The position numbers and the translations under genes were made by a program. A stretch of DNA of 64,000 nucleotides. Source: Adineta ricciae (taxonomy: Eukaryota; Rotifera; Eurotatoria; Adinetida; Adinetidae). Positions 1-13,300 of the stretch are shown piece by piece; the first letter of the stretch is position 1, and the number at the start of each line of letters is the position of its first letter. The stretch covers positions 62,001-126,000 of the forward strand of contig CAJNOJ010000139.1 of the NCBI GenBank assembly GCA_905250025.1. Reading direction: 5' to 3'. Below the pieces are notes generated by a model. It ran no database searches and had not been told where the DNA came from. It worked only from the letters and a program-made list of their open reading frames with translations.

Positions 1-1419
1 AACCAAATTCTCGAATACGATCGTTTGAAGTTCCTTACTTCCGATCTCCGGTAGAATAAATGTAGATAATTTACTTAAACAATTTTTCAGCGTCCTTTTC
101 GCTGATGAACTACTTTGAAAACTTCGTGTGTCTTGAACATTTTCATCATAAATTAACTCCAAATAAATCAACCAAAGTCGTTCGTTTTCGATATAATTAA
201 CTTCGCCAACTTCGAATAGCGTTCCGATCATGAATAGAATTTCATCTTCGGTTTGAAAATGACTTAAATGAGATATGTCAGCAAACGATCGACTTTGAAC
301 TTGGCAATCGATTTTGACTTCAAATAAAACGTTTTGCAATTGATCATCACTTTGCGCAAGTGAATTCAGATAAAATGTTGCTAATTGACGATGCTTTGTT
401 GTCGAAAAGAAGCTATTAGTTATCGCTAAACGATAACTCGCCAGTTCGTCAATTTCATTACGTGACATTGTTTGACCACGATAGACAGTAAGCTTCGGAC
501 TGTCGATATGTTTTGTTCGAAATTTTTCATATTCATCAGTCAATTGTTTGTATAGGTCTTGGATGAACCAGCCAAACAAAAATAACAATTCAACATTGTG
601 TTTTCGGAGGGCTTGGTTAAGTAGACGATAGAGAAATGTATCACGACTATACCACCAGACGGCATTGCGTGGTTGGTAATTCAATTGAAATTCATCGATT
701 AAATTGGTTTGTGTAATATTTCCGATGTAGTGTTCTTTTAATAGATCGAATTTTTGCCGACAGTAGTCGATTGGATATGGAAGATGGACTAAAATTTCAA
801 TAAATCTTACCCATCAGGACCATTCTTTATCAGTTGTGTTTTCTTCTTCGATATCAGATTTACTTGTGATTTGGGTGAAAACTATTCTATCATCGTGTTT
901 TCTGAAGTTATTCAGACTATTGGATAAGTTCAATATCAGGTTGTCTGATGAATCATAGACGTTTACAGTTTTAAAAAATTCGCTTCCATGTTCATGTTGA
1001 TTTTGACGGAGAACATGGATCGATTGAATGTTGTGTAAATCGACTAGTTGAGGGAATAACATATCGTTAAGCGAATGGCAGCATACTAAAAACGTTATAA
1101 AACCATCCTGCTCCGATTGCTGTAGATGGGCTAAACATTCGTCGATATTGTTGAATCGCATCGTTTTATCAACAACATTTATAAACTTTTCAAACATTAT
1201 ATTCTCATTGATGCGTTCAGTATTGAACATCGGAGGAGATGAAATTAACCACACTAATTGATACAATTCAAGTTTGATTCGTCTCGCACAATCTTTCGTT
1301 GAATCAAAAGTTCGTGAGAATGGTGGAAGTGTCTCAGATACAGAATCTACTATTTTTGTCATAGTGCAATGCCGATTCACCATATTTTCATTTGACTCAT
1401 CCATACTGTACTTCACCAT
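1..1419 (-). pseudogene. ADP-ribosyltransferase, bdelloid type, with an internal stop (haplotype 1, runs off window)
   Basis: Reads leftwards from ATG at 1417-1419 and stays open to base 1 except for one in-frame TGA at 814-816 (codon 202). The other allele (8947-9818) has TGG there, so this is a Trp-to-stop change. Residues ~45-190 form an N-terminal alpha/beta-looking domain seen in bdelloid ARTs. The catalytic ART part follows: YRGQ at codons 313-316 (the R of the R-S-E triad), SFFSTT around 336-341 (S), and E-D-E at 391-393, an ExE motif that in the family marks arginine-specific mono-ADP-ribosylation. The C-terminus lies outside the window; in related rotifer proteins TPRs often follow, but none is visible. 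Upstream, 580 bp separate it from the divergent polycystin gene. ART assignment is firm; whether the allele is dead or read through is unknown. Confidence 0.85.
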
Positions 1420-2001
1420 AAATGGTAGCAGAGCTGAAAGATGTTGAATACTTATTGTGAATCACAGGTGCAACATAAAAATTGCTTGGTTTTTTCCAAC
1501 AATTTTTTTTTTGTTCTCTCCCGTACTTCTATAACACACACTTCATAGACAGAAGAGAAAAAGTGTTTTACAAAAAATATTTTTGGATAAAGTCTTTCTC
1601 TTTACACATACATGGACAACAGAAGTATAAAAATAGCTCGGTTCGATTTCTGTTGCAGTTGAAGACTTTTTTCATCAGACAGTATTGTAAATCATACATT
1701 CGTTCTTGTATGTTATAAAGGATGGAAAATAATGCAAAACTATAACAACAAGAAAAGTAGGAGATCACTTAGTCGAATGAAAAAGCATGATATACATCAT
1801 TTGAGTTTTTCTAAACTACTCAAATAATCATGTTTGTATAAATGAACGGAAATGTAATAAGTATCTCCATTGTCAGCATAAATAAAGCTGTGAAATAGTA
1901 CAACTTATCATTCTCCGGATATTTAAAAAGTCCATTTCCTTTTGGAATGCTGCTGAAACGAAAGAAATAACGATATCATTCTATATTAAAATAGTGGCAA
2001 G
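1420..2001. promoter_or_regulatory. Divergent intergenic region between the ART and polycystin genes (haplotype 1)
   Basis: About 580 bp separate the two outward-facing start codons, so this stretch should hold both promoters. It is conserved by eye with 9819-10398 of the other allele. Short frames on both strands start and stop at different places in the two alleles and do not look coding. I recognise no specific operator or RNA gene. Confidence 0.5.
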
Positions 2002-5000
2002 ATGCGGATGCTATACTCGTTGTCCGTTGGTCTTGTAAAGTTTTGGTTCATTATGATGATTGTACAAAACGAATCAGGTTAGGATAATGAAGAAATTCTG
2101 ATTCTATCGTAATCTAAGAGCACATGTTGTCTATTTAGCTGCAATACTAAGCTCTCCTCAGTGTAACAACTACACATTGATAGATGATCCGACGAGAAGC
2201 GTTAATGCAACCAATACTGGAAATTATACCTGTGATCGAGACTTTTTCACTTCTGTTCCAATGTGGTTTCGATTTGTTGGCGCTGGCGGTTCGCAACTGA
2301 CAACGGATCCAGTGGAAATCTATCACTGCACCACTCATGCACCGGGCTGGTATTCATCAGAAATGCCCCTTAGTTCGGACACAACTGTGAACGGAACTGT
2401 ATGTTTTACATGGTCAGGAAGCTATTGCAATTGGAATAATACCATTTCGGTCACCAATTGTGGATCGTACTATGTTTATCAATTGAGTCAACCGCCAACG
2501 TGCCGATTACGCTACTGTACTACTATAGTACCAACTGATTGGTTAACATCAACAGCAAAAATTACCACAAAAGGTAAAATACCTAATGCAAAAACATTAC
2601 CTATACTTTGAATATCATATATGAGCAATCATTGCCATTCTTGGCTTGATCTTTTCCTATAATGCAAATATCAGATATTTTCAAAAACAATTTCATACAG
2701 TGTAACAGTCTTCGGTTAACAATGTACGCAAATGCTTAGAATATTCGTCACAGATTTATCACTTGGAAATAGTTTACCCGGAGCACAGAATGATTGAAAA
2801 CCTGAGAAGACATAGAAAATACTCTATCTCTCCTTTCCTTCAATGGATTATTTTTTCTTCTTAAACAGGCGAAACTCAAATCCAGACTACAATGAGCCTA
2901 TCCACCACAAAAATCCAGACGACTACTGATCTATCTACTACAAAGATCCAGACTACTAATGGTTTATCTACCACGAAGCTTCCGACAACTATGGGCCTAT
3001 CAACCACAAAAATCCAGACAACTACTGATCTAGCTACTACAAAAATCGAGACTAGTGCTGAGCTACTCACGACAAAAGTTCCCTTTACTACTAGCGAATC
3101 TAGTGCGAAAGCTCAGACAGGTTCGTTAATTAGATTAATCTCAATCATTAAGACGATAAATGATTGATGTATGTATATGAAAGAGATTTTACCGTCCGAT
3201 TTATTCTTAGGATGCTTTTCTCCAAAAGTAATACTCATTCCCAGTGTATCAACACTCTCATCACCAACGCAATTTCGTCGAAGCCAAGATTTTACCATAG
3301 TTTCAATAATTGAACTGAATTGTAACAATTCATTCTTAACAAGTTCACAATGGACAATGAAGAATTGTACTTCGACTTGCTTACAACAAATTCCCATAGA
3401 TCCCACAATTCCGACAACATTCAATGAATTGTATATTCCTGCACGAACTTTACCTTATGGTGTATATGAAGTCAGATTAACAGTTACAATGACTCAAATG
3501 CCAAGTTTATTTTCCTCGGAGGTTACTTATATTCAAATAACTCCATCAGGCATAACGGCAAATTTAGTTCAATATGGAACATCAATGATTACACGAGGTG
3601 ATCAGCAAGACCTTCAATTAGATCCAGGAAGTTATTCTGTTGATCCAGATCAAAATAGTTTCAATGCTAGTGTAAGAATGATTCATATAAAAGCAGACTT
3701 TTCAAGTTACATCGTCATTCTATAGGCATGGAAATATCAATACTATTGTCGAATATACGGATTATCTATGTTTCCAAATTCGCAAGGTTCATTGATGACA
3801 ATTGACGACATGAGAAATGATTCATCGAATCCGTCATGTTTGTCATTGAATCGAGCAGGATGGCGGTTTGACAATTCCATCAATTCGTCCTTGACAATTC
3901 TTGCCGGGACGTTACAATCCAATCGTACCTATCAATTTATGGTCTACATGGAAAATCGTCGAAATTCTTCTCTTCAAGCTACTGGATACGTTCTTGTCAA
4001 TGTCGAAGATACTCGTCCACAAATGATTCTCATAGGGTAAAGCATAGTTTATTCGATTTTTCATAGCAGAATTTGTCATTCTATAGCTGTGTGATATGGA
4101 CAATGTGTCAGCCAAATCTCGAATTTCAACTTGTTAATCCGACAACTCAAGTTGCTTTGTTTGCAGTTTGCGTGGGAAGCTGTTTGACAATTCAAAATAT
4201 CACGTGGAATATCTACCATGGTTCAATGAATTCAATAGCGAATTTTACTCGGTGGATTTCATTCAATCAAACAACATCATATCAGAATAATTGGTTTTTC
4301 GGTAACGAAATCATGTTTCCCTTCATAAAAAAAAAGAAATGGATCAATCTTCATAGGTACAATCACGTGTAATTTCACTGCTGTCAATCAATTGTTTTTG
4401 TCCAATCCGGATATTGAACTTTGGCGATTTGAAGTCGTTTACACTTTTACATCGGAAACAAGTTCAAGTTCATTGAATTTTGTTATCAATCAACCACCAC
4501 GAAATGGCTCATGTTCAATCAGTCCTGTCAATGGAACAACAAGTACTTTATTCGATATTTCATGTCCAGATTGGTTTGACGAAGACAAAATTAAAGATTA
4601 CACTATTTACGGTAACTCTCGCGTATCTTCACTATTAAATGAAACGTTCTTTCATTATTAGGATGGACAGATAGCTCAACAAAGAAAATGATGGTTGCAT
4701 ATTCAACAGTACCGATATTTCAAGTTCGACTGCCACTTGGTGATAATCGAACATCCTTACTTCATTTGATTGTTGAAATTCGAGATGAACTTGATTGTAT
4801 TACACAGTACAACATTTCTTCTGTGACTGTGATCGCTGATTCAGTGGCTATTATCAGTCTAGTGAATGATATTCAACATTCGCCGGCAAGAAACCCGATT
4901 ATTCAATTACTCGCAAGCGGGAATCAAAATGTAGTCGGACAAGTGATTACTTCAGTCTCACTACAGTTTAATCAAATGAATAATGAAAATATTGACCAAG

Positions 5001-8000
5001 CAATCTCAAGTATACGTTTATATAATAAATTTCAACTTATTTTAAACTTTTTTCAGACGGTGTTCCGATGGCAAGCATCGTCATTTCATCATTAAACAGT
5101 CTGCATGAACAACAGGTAATTTTCTCGTCGTATGAATCTTCTTGTTTCACTTATTTGAAACTGATAGTCATCAATGCCATTGAATCAGTCAGCATTGGAC
5201 GAATACAATAAGGAACTAAATTCTCGTGCAGCTGCACGAGACTACCTCATCAGGTTCACAACACAACTATTAATAACAACAGTGAATAACATCAAATTGC
5301 AAGCATCAACATTAGCGCAATTAACTCAAGCGACCAATGAACTGACAAGAGAAACTTTAGTACGTAAAATATTTCAACTTTGCATCTTTCTCCGAAGATT
5401 TTATTTGAATTTAGAAAACGGCTTCTAATCGATGTTATCAGTTAGCATTGACTTTGGAATCCATGAAAGAAAAAACGCCATACGAAGATGTACAACAAGC
5501 TTCACTTGATCTTTTTCAATGTGCAGCTAATCTTATGAGCGTGAGATGCTTTCGAAATAAAGATAAACGCTAGCGTTTGTGTATCTAGGCTGTTAATGGA
5601 CCGTTGCAACAGCGAACAGCCATTCTCAATTTAGATTTTGATCGAGGCACGAATTTTCCCGATGACTATGATACGAATCTTGAACTTGAATGGGCTAAGC
5701 TAAGTAAAGCACTGCATTACATTCCATAGTATCTGTATCAGAAAATGTTCAGGTCTATTTGCTGATGGCGATGATTTTTCGTGGGAAACAATACAAAAGA
5801 ATCGAAATCTATATTATCAAAAACTATTGGCTAAGCAAATCAGCGATGATATGACCAAGTTGATTTCGTTATTAACGTCATCACTGAACATCAATTTGAA
5901 CGTTGGACAAGATTTCAACATCTCTACAGCACAGATATTGATGTCATTGGAAACAAAAGTTAGTCAATCACTTTCATCTTCATATACAAAACAAATCGGA
6001 TATGGGCAAGTTCAACTTCCAGATAATTTCAGTTCTTATCTTGGCGCAAATGAAAAAATCTCCATTCGGGTAAGATCTATCTTCTCAATGTGCTCTCTAA
6101 GACGAATGGCTTTAGTCTATGATACAACCATTGGCTTCATATGGGAATTCCAAATCATCATTCAACACAAATCTATCAAGATCATTATCATTTTCAATTC
6201 TTGATCAAAATCAAAATGAAATCCCTATCCGAACACCTACGAATCATTCTATCAAATTGATCATTCCTCGCGATCCCAATCTTCTCATTCCATCAATGAT
6301 TTTGTATAATGTCACATCGATGAACTCGACACCTCATAATCTCATTTTCAACTATCATTATTTGAACCTGTCTTCAACACTTCCCATTTCGGTCCATTGG
6401 CAGATTCAACCATTGAATATAACTGTTGCTTATTTGTTCATCTATCGATTTGACCAAATACCACAACTGAACAGTTCCACAAACGACCTCGATGGATGGA
6501 CACTTTTCTGTCCTGATGAATTGACGAATGAGAGTATTTACACATATTTTATTGATAATCAACGTACAGCTGGCCACCAATCAGTGATATTTGGCCTCCG
6601 AGAACTGAATGCAACAGAGATGGGTCAACGATGCTTGAATATATCGGAGGAGACCCTTCCGATTACAAATGAACCATTTCATTTTACATCCAATTATCAA
6701 TTGAGAGCTTATACATCGAGTTGTTATTATCTGGACGACGATCAGCAATGGAAATCCAATGGGTTATTGGTTGGATCATCAACTAATCTTTATCAAACAG
6801 AATGTCATTCAACGCATTTAACAACGTTTGCAAGTGGTTTTGTTATTTTTCCTAAAGCGGTCGACTGGAGTTATGTGTTTGCCAATGCTGATTTCACGAA
6901 GAATAAAACTGTGTACTTAACGGTGATTTGTGCTTCTGTGATTTACATTATTTTAATCGTTTATGCACGTCACCATGACAAAAAAGACGTTGAAAAATTG
7001 GGTGTAACAATTCTAGCTGACAATCGCAAAAAGGATCAATATTTCTATCAGATCATCGTATTTACCGGCGGAAGAAAAAACGCTGGGACGAAATCGAATG
7101 TACACTTCATCTTACACGGGAACGATGATCAAACTCGGATTCGAACATTGGCTGATTCTCATCGTCGGATTCTTCGGCGAAGTGGCATTGATTCATTTCT
7201 CATGAGTGTTCCCAAGTCGTTAGGACTATTGAACTGTGTTCGAATTTGGCATGATAATAGTGGAAAAGGCTCATCGGCATCCTGGTTTTTGAAGTATCTA
7301 ATTGTTCGTGATTTGCAAACAATGGAAACGTTTTATTTTATTTGTCAACGGTGGTTTGCTGTTGAGAATGATGATGGCAAAATTGAACGCGTCGTGCCTG
7401 TGGCAGGTGAGCTCGAAACACGTCAATTCTCATTCGTGATAACCAAGCGAACGTATCATAGCATTTCTGATGATCATTTATGGTTTTCAATCTTCTCACG
7501 TCCACCCTCGAATCAGTTCACCCGTGTTCAACGATGTACCTGTTGTTTCGTTCTTCTGTTTGTTGCCATGTTTCTGAATATCATGTATTATGATTTATCA
7601 AATGAAGGAAAAGCAACAAATGCATCAAGCATATCATTTGGTTCACTTTATATATCTCCTCGACAGGTATGTCAGACTGTAACTCGTCGAGTGTTTTTCT
7701 ATATAGATATTTACACCTAGGTTGTCATTGGTATTATTGTGGAATTCTTTGCTTTTATTCCAAGCTTGTTGCTTGTTCAGTTCTTTCGACGACTTCGTCC
7801 TCGTCGCAAACGACATTCACCCATTCGACAAGCCCTATCGCAAGCCAAGGGATCTGTTCAAGACAGTCCTGATCGAAAATCGTTATTCACCTTTCCGTGG
7901 TGGTGCATATTCATAGCGTATGGTTTATGTGTAACACTAGTTGGTCTTTCGATTCTATTTATCATTGCTCGTGGCATTGAATTTGGTGATACAAAGACAC

Positions 8001-8257
8001 AAAAATGGCTCACATCGATACTAAGTGGATTCTTTTCCTCGATTCTTCTCACTCAACCATTGAAAGTAATACGAGACTTTGTTGTCGATTTTCAATGCAT
8101 TATACGCCTTTTTCACACGCTTTAGATCGTGGTAATGGCGATCATCTTTACTTGTTTTTGTCGAAAATCTCAAAAAGATCGCGAAGCAAATGAATTCCTG
8201 GATGATGATCAGATTGGTCTAGAAGCAGATGAAGAATATTTTCACAAAACTAATAAG
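2002..8257 (+). CDS. Polycystin-1-like protein, N-terminal and middle part (haplotype 1 allele)
   Basis: Multi-exon gene with short introns. Exon 1 (2002-2077) starts with a hydrophobic signal peptide; exon 2 starts at 2139. Domains in order: D8C domain of the uromodulin type (about 2150-2560, cysteine-rich with a THAPGW motif); Thr-rich 11-residue repeats, 6 units (2892-3089); REJ region (about 3210-4860); a GPS/GAIN end with a HLT cleavage-like site (about 6700-6835); first TM segment (6910-6970); PLAT domain (about 7035-7400); then further TM segments (7535-8130). The last exon seen ends at 8257 before a GT donor. The intron that follows contains a mobile element and is cut at the N at 8946; the rest of this allele is at 19590-21555. 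The family (PKD1/PKD1L) forms receptor-channel complexes with TRPP subunits in ciliary or sensory membranes; the role here is inferred. Confidence 0.85.
2892..3089 (+). repeat. Coding minisatellite, 33-bp units (6 copies), mucin-like linker of polycystin
   Basis: Six tandem 33-bp units, each coding an 11-residue motif of the pattern L-S/A-T-T-K-I/L-Q-T-T-x-x. The Thr and Ser richness suggests an O-glycosylated stalk between the D8C and REJ domains. The other allele has 12 units at 11289-11684. A long open frame on the opposite strand is a by-product of the repeat. Confidence 0.85.
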
Positions 8258-8275
8258 GTAGACCTTTTAGATATC

Positions 8276-8945
8276 GGCATAAACGCGCGTGACGCGATGA
8301 CGTTTTGGCCAGAGTGTACGCATCTTTTCTCCTAGACTAGTGCCTTTAAAAATTTTCTTTTTTTGCCAGAATATGTACCTCATAGCCATCTATCAATCTT
8401 AAAAAAATCGATTCGTTTGAATGCACCGTTCGGAAGTTATAGCTGAAATACGTCGCGTAACACGATGACGAAAAAAAGACAAAAAACTGAGGGTGCCTCA
8501 CTTGTGACTTGTTTTTCTCTACCTATGTTTTACTCTTACAAAATTGTGTCCGTCGTGGATATTAGAAAACACTTTGGTCTACCTGACGAGAGAAGAAAAT
8601 TCTCCAAACATCATTCACTGTTAGTCGATATCTACATCTCATTAACGTAACGCGATGACGACTTCGTAACGCGATGATGGTGTTTTTTTCGCTGAGTTTG
8701 GACCTATTTTTTTCTCATCTTGGTGTATATATGTCAACCAATACTTATTACGTTTTAAACGTCTATGTGAGGGCTCTCGATATCATAGAACTGTTCGATG
8801 CTAGTCAAATCTATATGTGTCCGGAAGTCAGGTACAAATCCCAAAATTTGCATCTTTCGGATAGGGACACGATGCTTTTTGCTTTTAAAATTCTGATAAT
8901 GTTCGATGGAAATACAGAAAATGTTTTGTTTTTAATCATACAACA
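8276..8945. mobile_element. Left part of an intronic transposon with GGCATAAACGCG terminus
   Basis: After the duplicated target GATATC (8270-8275) the sequence turns into GGCATAAACGCGCGTGACGCG. The right end of the same element, in reverse complement GGCTTAAACGCGTAACGCG, is at 19414-19554 and is again followed by GATATC. The other allele has a single GATATC (16857-16862) with no insert. The last 60 bp (8886-8945) are repeated exactly at 19354-19413, so the joined element is about 811 bp. It contains several copies of a motif like CGTAACGCGATGACG (near 8287, 8452, 8645, 8665). No transposase frame is evident, so it looks non-autonomous. Confidence 0.7.
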
Positions 8946-8946
8946 N
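8946..8946. other. Single-N contig join
   Basis: Left sequence is inside the intronic transposon; right sequence begins in the middle of the ART gene, homologous to position 548. The two sides are unrelated, so this is an assembly join. Confidence 0.9.
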
Positions 8947-9818
8947 TTGTATAGGTCTTGGATGAACCAGCCAAACAAAAATAACAATTCAACATTGTGT
9001 TTTCGGAGGGCTTGGTTAAGTAGACGATAGAGAAATGTATCACGACTATACCACCAGACGGCATTGCCTGGTTGGTAATTCAATTGAAATTCATCGATTA
9101 AATTGGTTTGTGTATTATTTCCGATGTAGTGTTCTTTTAGTAGATTGAATTTTTGCCGACAGTAGTCGATTGGATATGGAAGATGGACTAGAATTTCAAT
9201 AAATCTTACCCACCAGGACCATTCTTTATCCGTTGTGTTTTCTTCTTCGATATCAGATTTATTTGTGATTCGGGTGAAAACTATTCTATCATCGTGTTTT
9301 CTGAAGTTATTCAGACTATTTGATAAGTTCAATATCAGACTTTCTAATGAATCATAGACGTTTACAGTTTTGAAAAATTCGCTTCCATGTTCATGTTGAT
9401 TTTGACGAAGAACATGGATCGATTGAATGCTGTGTAAATCAACTAGTTGAGGAAATAACATATCGTTAAGCGAATGGCAGCATACTAAAAACGTTATAAA
9501 ACCATCCTGCTCCGATTGCTGTAGATGGGCTAAACATTCGTCGATATTGTTGAATATCATTGTTTTATCAACAACATTTGTAAACCTTTCAAACATTAAA
9601 TTCTCATTGATTTGTTCACTATTGAACATCGGAGGAGATGAAATTAACCACACTAATTGATACAATTCAAGTTTGATTCGTCTCGGACAATCTTTCGTTG
9701 AATCAAAAGTTCGTGAGAATGGTGGAAGTATCTCAGATGCAGAATCGACTATTTTTGTCATAGTGCAATGTTGATCCACCATATTTTCATTTGACTCATC
9801 CATACTGTACTTCACCAT
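8947..9818 (-). CDS. ADP-ribosyltransferase, N-terminal fragment (haplotype 2 allele)
   Basis: Allele of the ART gene at 1-1419, starting at ATG 9816-9818 and cut by the join at 8946 after about 290 codons, before the YRGQ catalytic motif. It carries TGG where the other allele has the stop. The visible part is the N-terminal bdelloid extension (with the VWL motif near residue 56 and a D-E-C-x-x-H segment) and the stretch leading into the ART domain. No other lesion is visible within the 872 bp. An apparent continuation leftwards past the N is an artefact of the join. Confidence 0.85.
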
Positions 9819-10398
9819 AAATGGTAGCAGAGCTGAAAGATGTTGAATACTTATTGTGAATCACAGGTGCAACATAAAAATTGCTTGGTTTTTTCCAACA
9901 TTTCTTTTCTGTTCTCTCCCGTACTTCTATAACATACACTTCATAGACAGAAGAGAAAAAGTGTTTTACAAAAAATATTTTTGGATAAAGTCTTTCTCTT
10001 TACACATACATGGACAACAGAAGTATAAAAATAGCTCGGTTCGATTTCTCTTGCAACTGAAGACGTTTTCATCAGACAGTATTGTAAATGAAGCATTCGT
10101 TCTTGCATGTTATAAAGGATGGAAAATAATGCAAAACTATAACAACAAGAAAAGTAGGAGATCACTAAGTCGAATGAAAAAGCATGATATACATCATTTG
10201 AGTTTTTCTAAACTACTCAAATAATCATGTTTGTATAAATGAACGGAAATGTAATAAGTATCTCCATTGTCAGCATACATAAAGCTGTGAAATAGTACAA
10301 CTTATCATTCTCCGGATATTTAAAAACTCCATTTCCTTTTGGAATGCTGCTGAAACGAAAGAAATAACGATATCATTCTATATCAACATAGTGGCAAC
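9819..10398. promoter_or_regulatory. Divergent intergenic region between ART and polycystin (haplotype 2)
   Basis: Allelic counterpart of 1420-2001, with scattered substitutions and small indels. It should hold the promoters of both divergent genes. No gene is visible in it. Confidence 0.5.
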
Positions 10399-13300
10399 AT
10401 GCGGGTGCTATACTCGTTGTCCGTTAGTCTTGTAAAGTTTTGGTTCATTACGATGATTGTACAAAACGAATCAGGTCAGGATAATCAAGAAATTTTGATT
10501 CTGTCGTAATCTAAGAGCACATGTTGTCTATTTAGCTGCAATACTAAGCTCTCCTCAATGTAACAACTACACATTGATAGATGATCTGACGAGAAGCGTT
10601 AATGCAATCGATACTGGAAATTACACCTGTGATCGAGACTTTTTCACTACTGTTCCAATGTGGTTTCGATTTGTTGGCGCTGGCGGTTCGCAGCTGACAA
10701 CGGATCCAGTGGAAATCTATCACTGCACGACTCATGCACCGGGCTGGTATTCATCAGAAATGCCCCTTAGTTCGGGCACAACTGTGAACGGAACTGTATG
10801 TTTTACATGGTCAGGAAGCTATTGCAATTGGAATAATACTATTTCTGTCACCAATTGTGGATCGTACTATGTTTATCAATTGAGTCAACCGCCAGCGTGC
10901 CGATTACGCTACTGTACTACTATAGCACCAACTGATTGGTTAACAACAACAGCAGAAATTACCACAAAAGGTAAAATACCTAATGCGAAAATATTACGTG
11001 TACTTTGAATACCATATCTGAACAATCATTGCCATTCTTGGGTTGATCTTGTCCTATAATGCAAATATAAGTTATTTTCAAAAACAATTTCATACAGTAT
11101 AACAGTCTTCGGTTAACAACGTATGCAAATGCTTAGAATATTCGTCACAGATTTATCACTCGGAAATAGTTTACCCGGAGCATAGAATGATTGAAAACCT
11201 GAGAACACATAGAAAATACTCTATCTCTCCTTTCCTTCAATGGATTACTTTTTCTTCTTAAACAGGTGAAACTAAAATCCAGACTACAATGAGCCTACCT
11301 ACCACAAAGCTTCAGACAACTATGGGCCTATCAACCGCAAAGCTTCAGACAACTGTAGGTCCATCAACCACAAAGATTCAGACGACTGCTGATCTACCTA
11401 CCACAAAGCTTCAAACAACTATCGGCCTATCAACCACAAAAATCCAGACTACAATGAGCCTATCCACCACAAAGCTTCAGACAACTCTAGGCCCATCAAC
11501 CACAAAGATCCAGACGACTGCTGATCTACCTACCACAAAGCTTCAGACAACTCTAAGCCCATCAACCACAAAGATCCAGACGACTGTTGGTCTACCCACA
11601 ACAAATGTTCAGACAACTACTGATCTAGCTACTACAAAGATCCAAACTAGTGCTGAGCTACTCACGACAAAAGTTCCCTTTACTACTAGCCAATCTAGTG
11701 CGAAAGCTCAGACAGGTTAGTTAATTAGATTAATTTCAATCATTAAGACGATAAATGATTGATGTATATGAAAGAGATTTTACCGTCCGATTTATTCTTA
11801 GGATGCTTTTCTCCAAAAGTAATACTTATTCCCAGTGTATCAACACTATCATCACCAACGCAATTTCGTCGAAGTCAAGATTTTACCATAATTTCAATAA
11901 TTGAACTGAATTGTAATAATTCATTATTAACAAGTTCACAATGGACAATGAAGAATTGTACTTCGACTTGCTTACAACAAATTTCCATAGATCCCACAAT
12001 TCCGACAACATTCAATGAATTGTATATCCCTGCGCGAACTTTACCTTATGGTGTATATGAAGTCAGATTAACAGTTACGATGACTCAAATGCCAAGTTTA
12101 TTTTCCACTGAGGTTACTTATATTCAAATAACTCCATCAGGCATAACGGCAAATTTAGTTCAATATGGAACATCAATGATTACACGAGGTGATCAGCAAG
12201 ACCTTCAGTTAGATCCAGGAAGTTATTCTGTTGACCCAGATCAAAATAGTTTCAATGCTAGTGTAAGAATAATTCATATAAAGACAGACTTTTCAAGTTA
12301 CATCGTCATTCTATAGGCATGGAAATATCAATACTATTGTCGAATATACGGATTATCTATGTTTCCAAATTCGCAGGGTTCATTGTTGACAATTGACGAC
12401 ATGAGAAATGATTCATCGAATCCGTCATGTTTGTCATTGAATCGAGCAGGATGGAGGTTTGACAATTTCATCAATTCGTCTTTGACAATTCTTGCCGGGA
12501 CGTTGCAATTCAATCGTACCTATCAATTTATGGTATACATGGAAAATCGTCGAAATTCTTCTCTTCAAGCTACTGGATACGTTCTTGTCAATGTCGAAGA
12601 AACTCGTCCACAAATGATTCTCATAGGGTAAAGCAATTCATTCGATTTTTCATAGAAGAATTCGTCATTCTATAGCTGTGTGATATGGACAATGTGTCAG
12701 CCAAATCTCGAATTTCAACTTGTTAATCCGACAACTCAAGTTGCTTTGTTTGCAGTTTGCATGGGAAGCTGTTTGACAATTCAAAATATCACGTGGAATA
12801 TCTACCATGGTTCAATGAATTCAACAACGAATTTTACCCGGTGGATTTTATTCGATCAAACAACATCATATCAGAATAATTGGTTTTTCGGTAATTAATT
12901 CATGTTTTCCTTCATAAAATAGAAACGGATCGATCTTCATAGGTACAAACACGTGTAATTTCACTGTTGTCAATCAATTGTTTTTGTCCAATCCGGATAT
13001 TGAACTTTGGCGATTTGAAGTCGTTTACACTTTTACATCGGAAACAAGTTCAAGTTCATTGAATTTTGTGATCAATCAACCACCACGAAATGGCTCATGT
13101 TCAATCAGTCCTCTCAATGGAACAACAAGCACTTTATTCGATGTTTCATGTCCAGATTGGTTTGACGAAGACAAAATTAAAGATTACACTATTTACGGTA
13201 ACTCCAACATATCTTCACTATTAAATGAAACGTTCTTCCATTATTAGGATGGACAGATAGTTCAACAAAGAAAATGATCGTTGCATATTCGACAGTACCA

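Noticed and set aside
2876-3070. Minus-strand protein rich in Val/Ile/Trp repeats
   Set aside because: It is the antisense reading of the Thr-rich minisatellite of polycystin.
5700-5780. Frame break in polycystin near 5728
   Set aside because: An intron from 5703 to about 5751 (GTAAAG ... TTCAG, about 49 nt) restores the frame in both alleles.
8674-9030. 118-codon frame crossing 8946
   Set aside because: It crosses a contig join and reads transposon sequence into antisense ART sequence.
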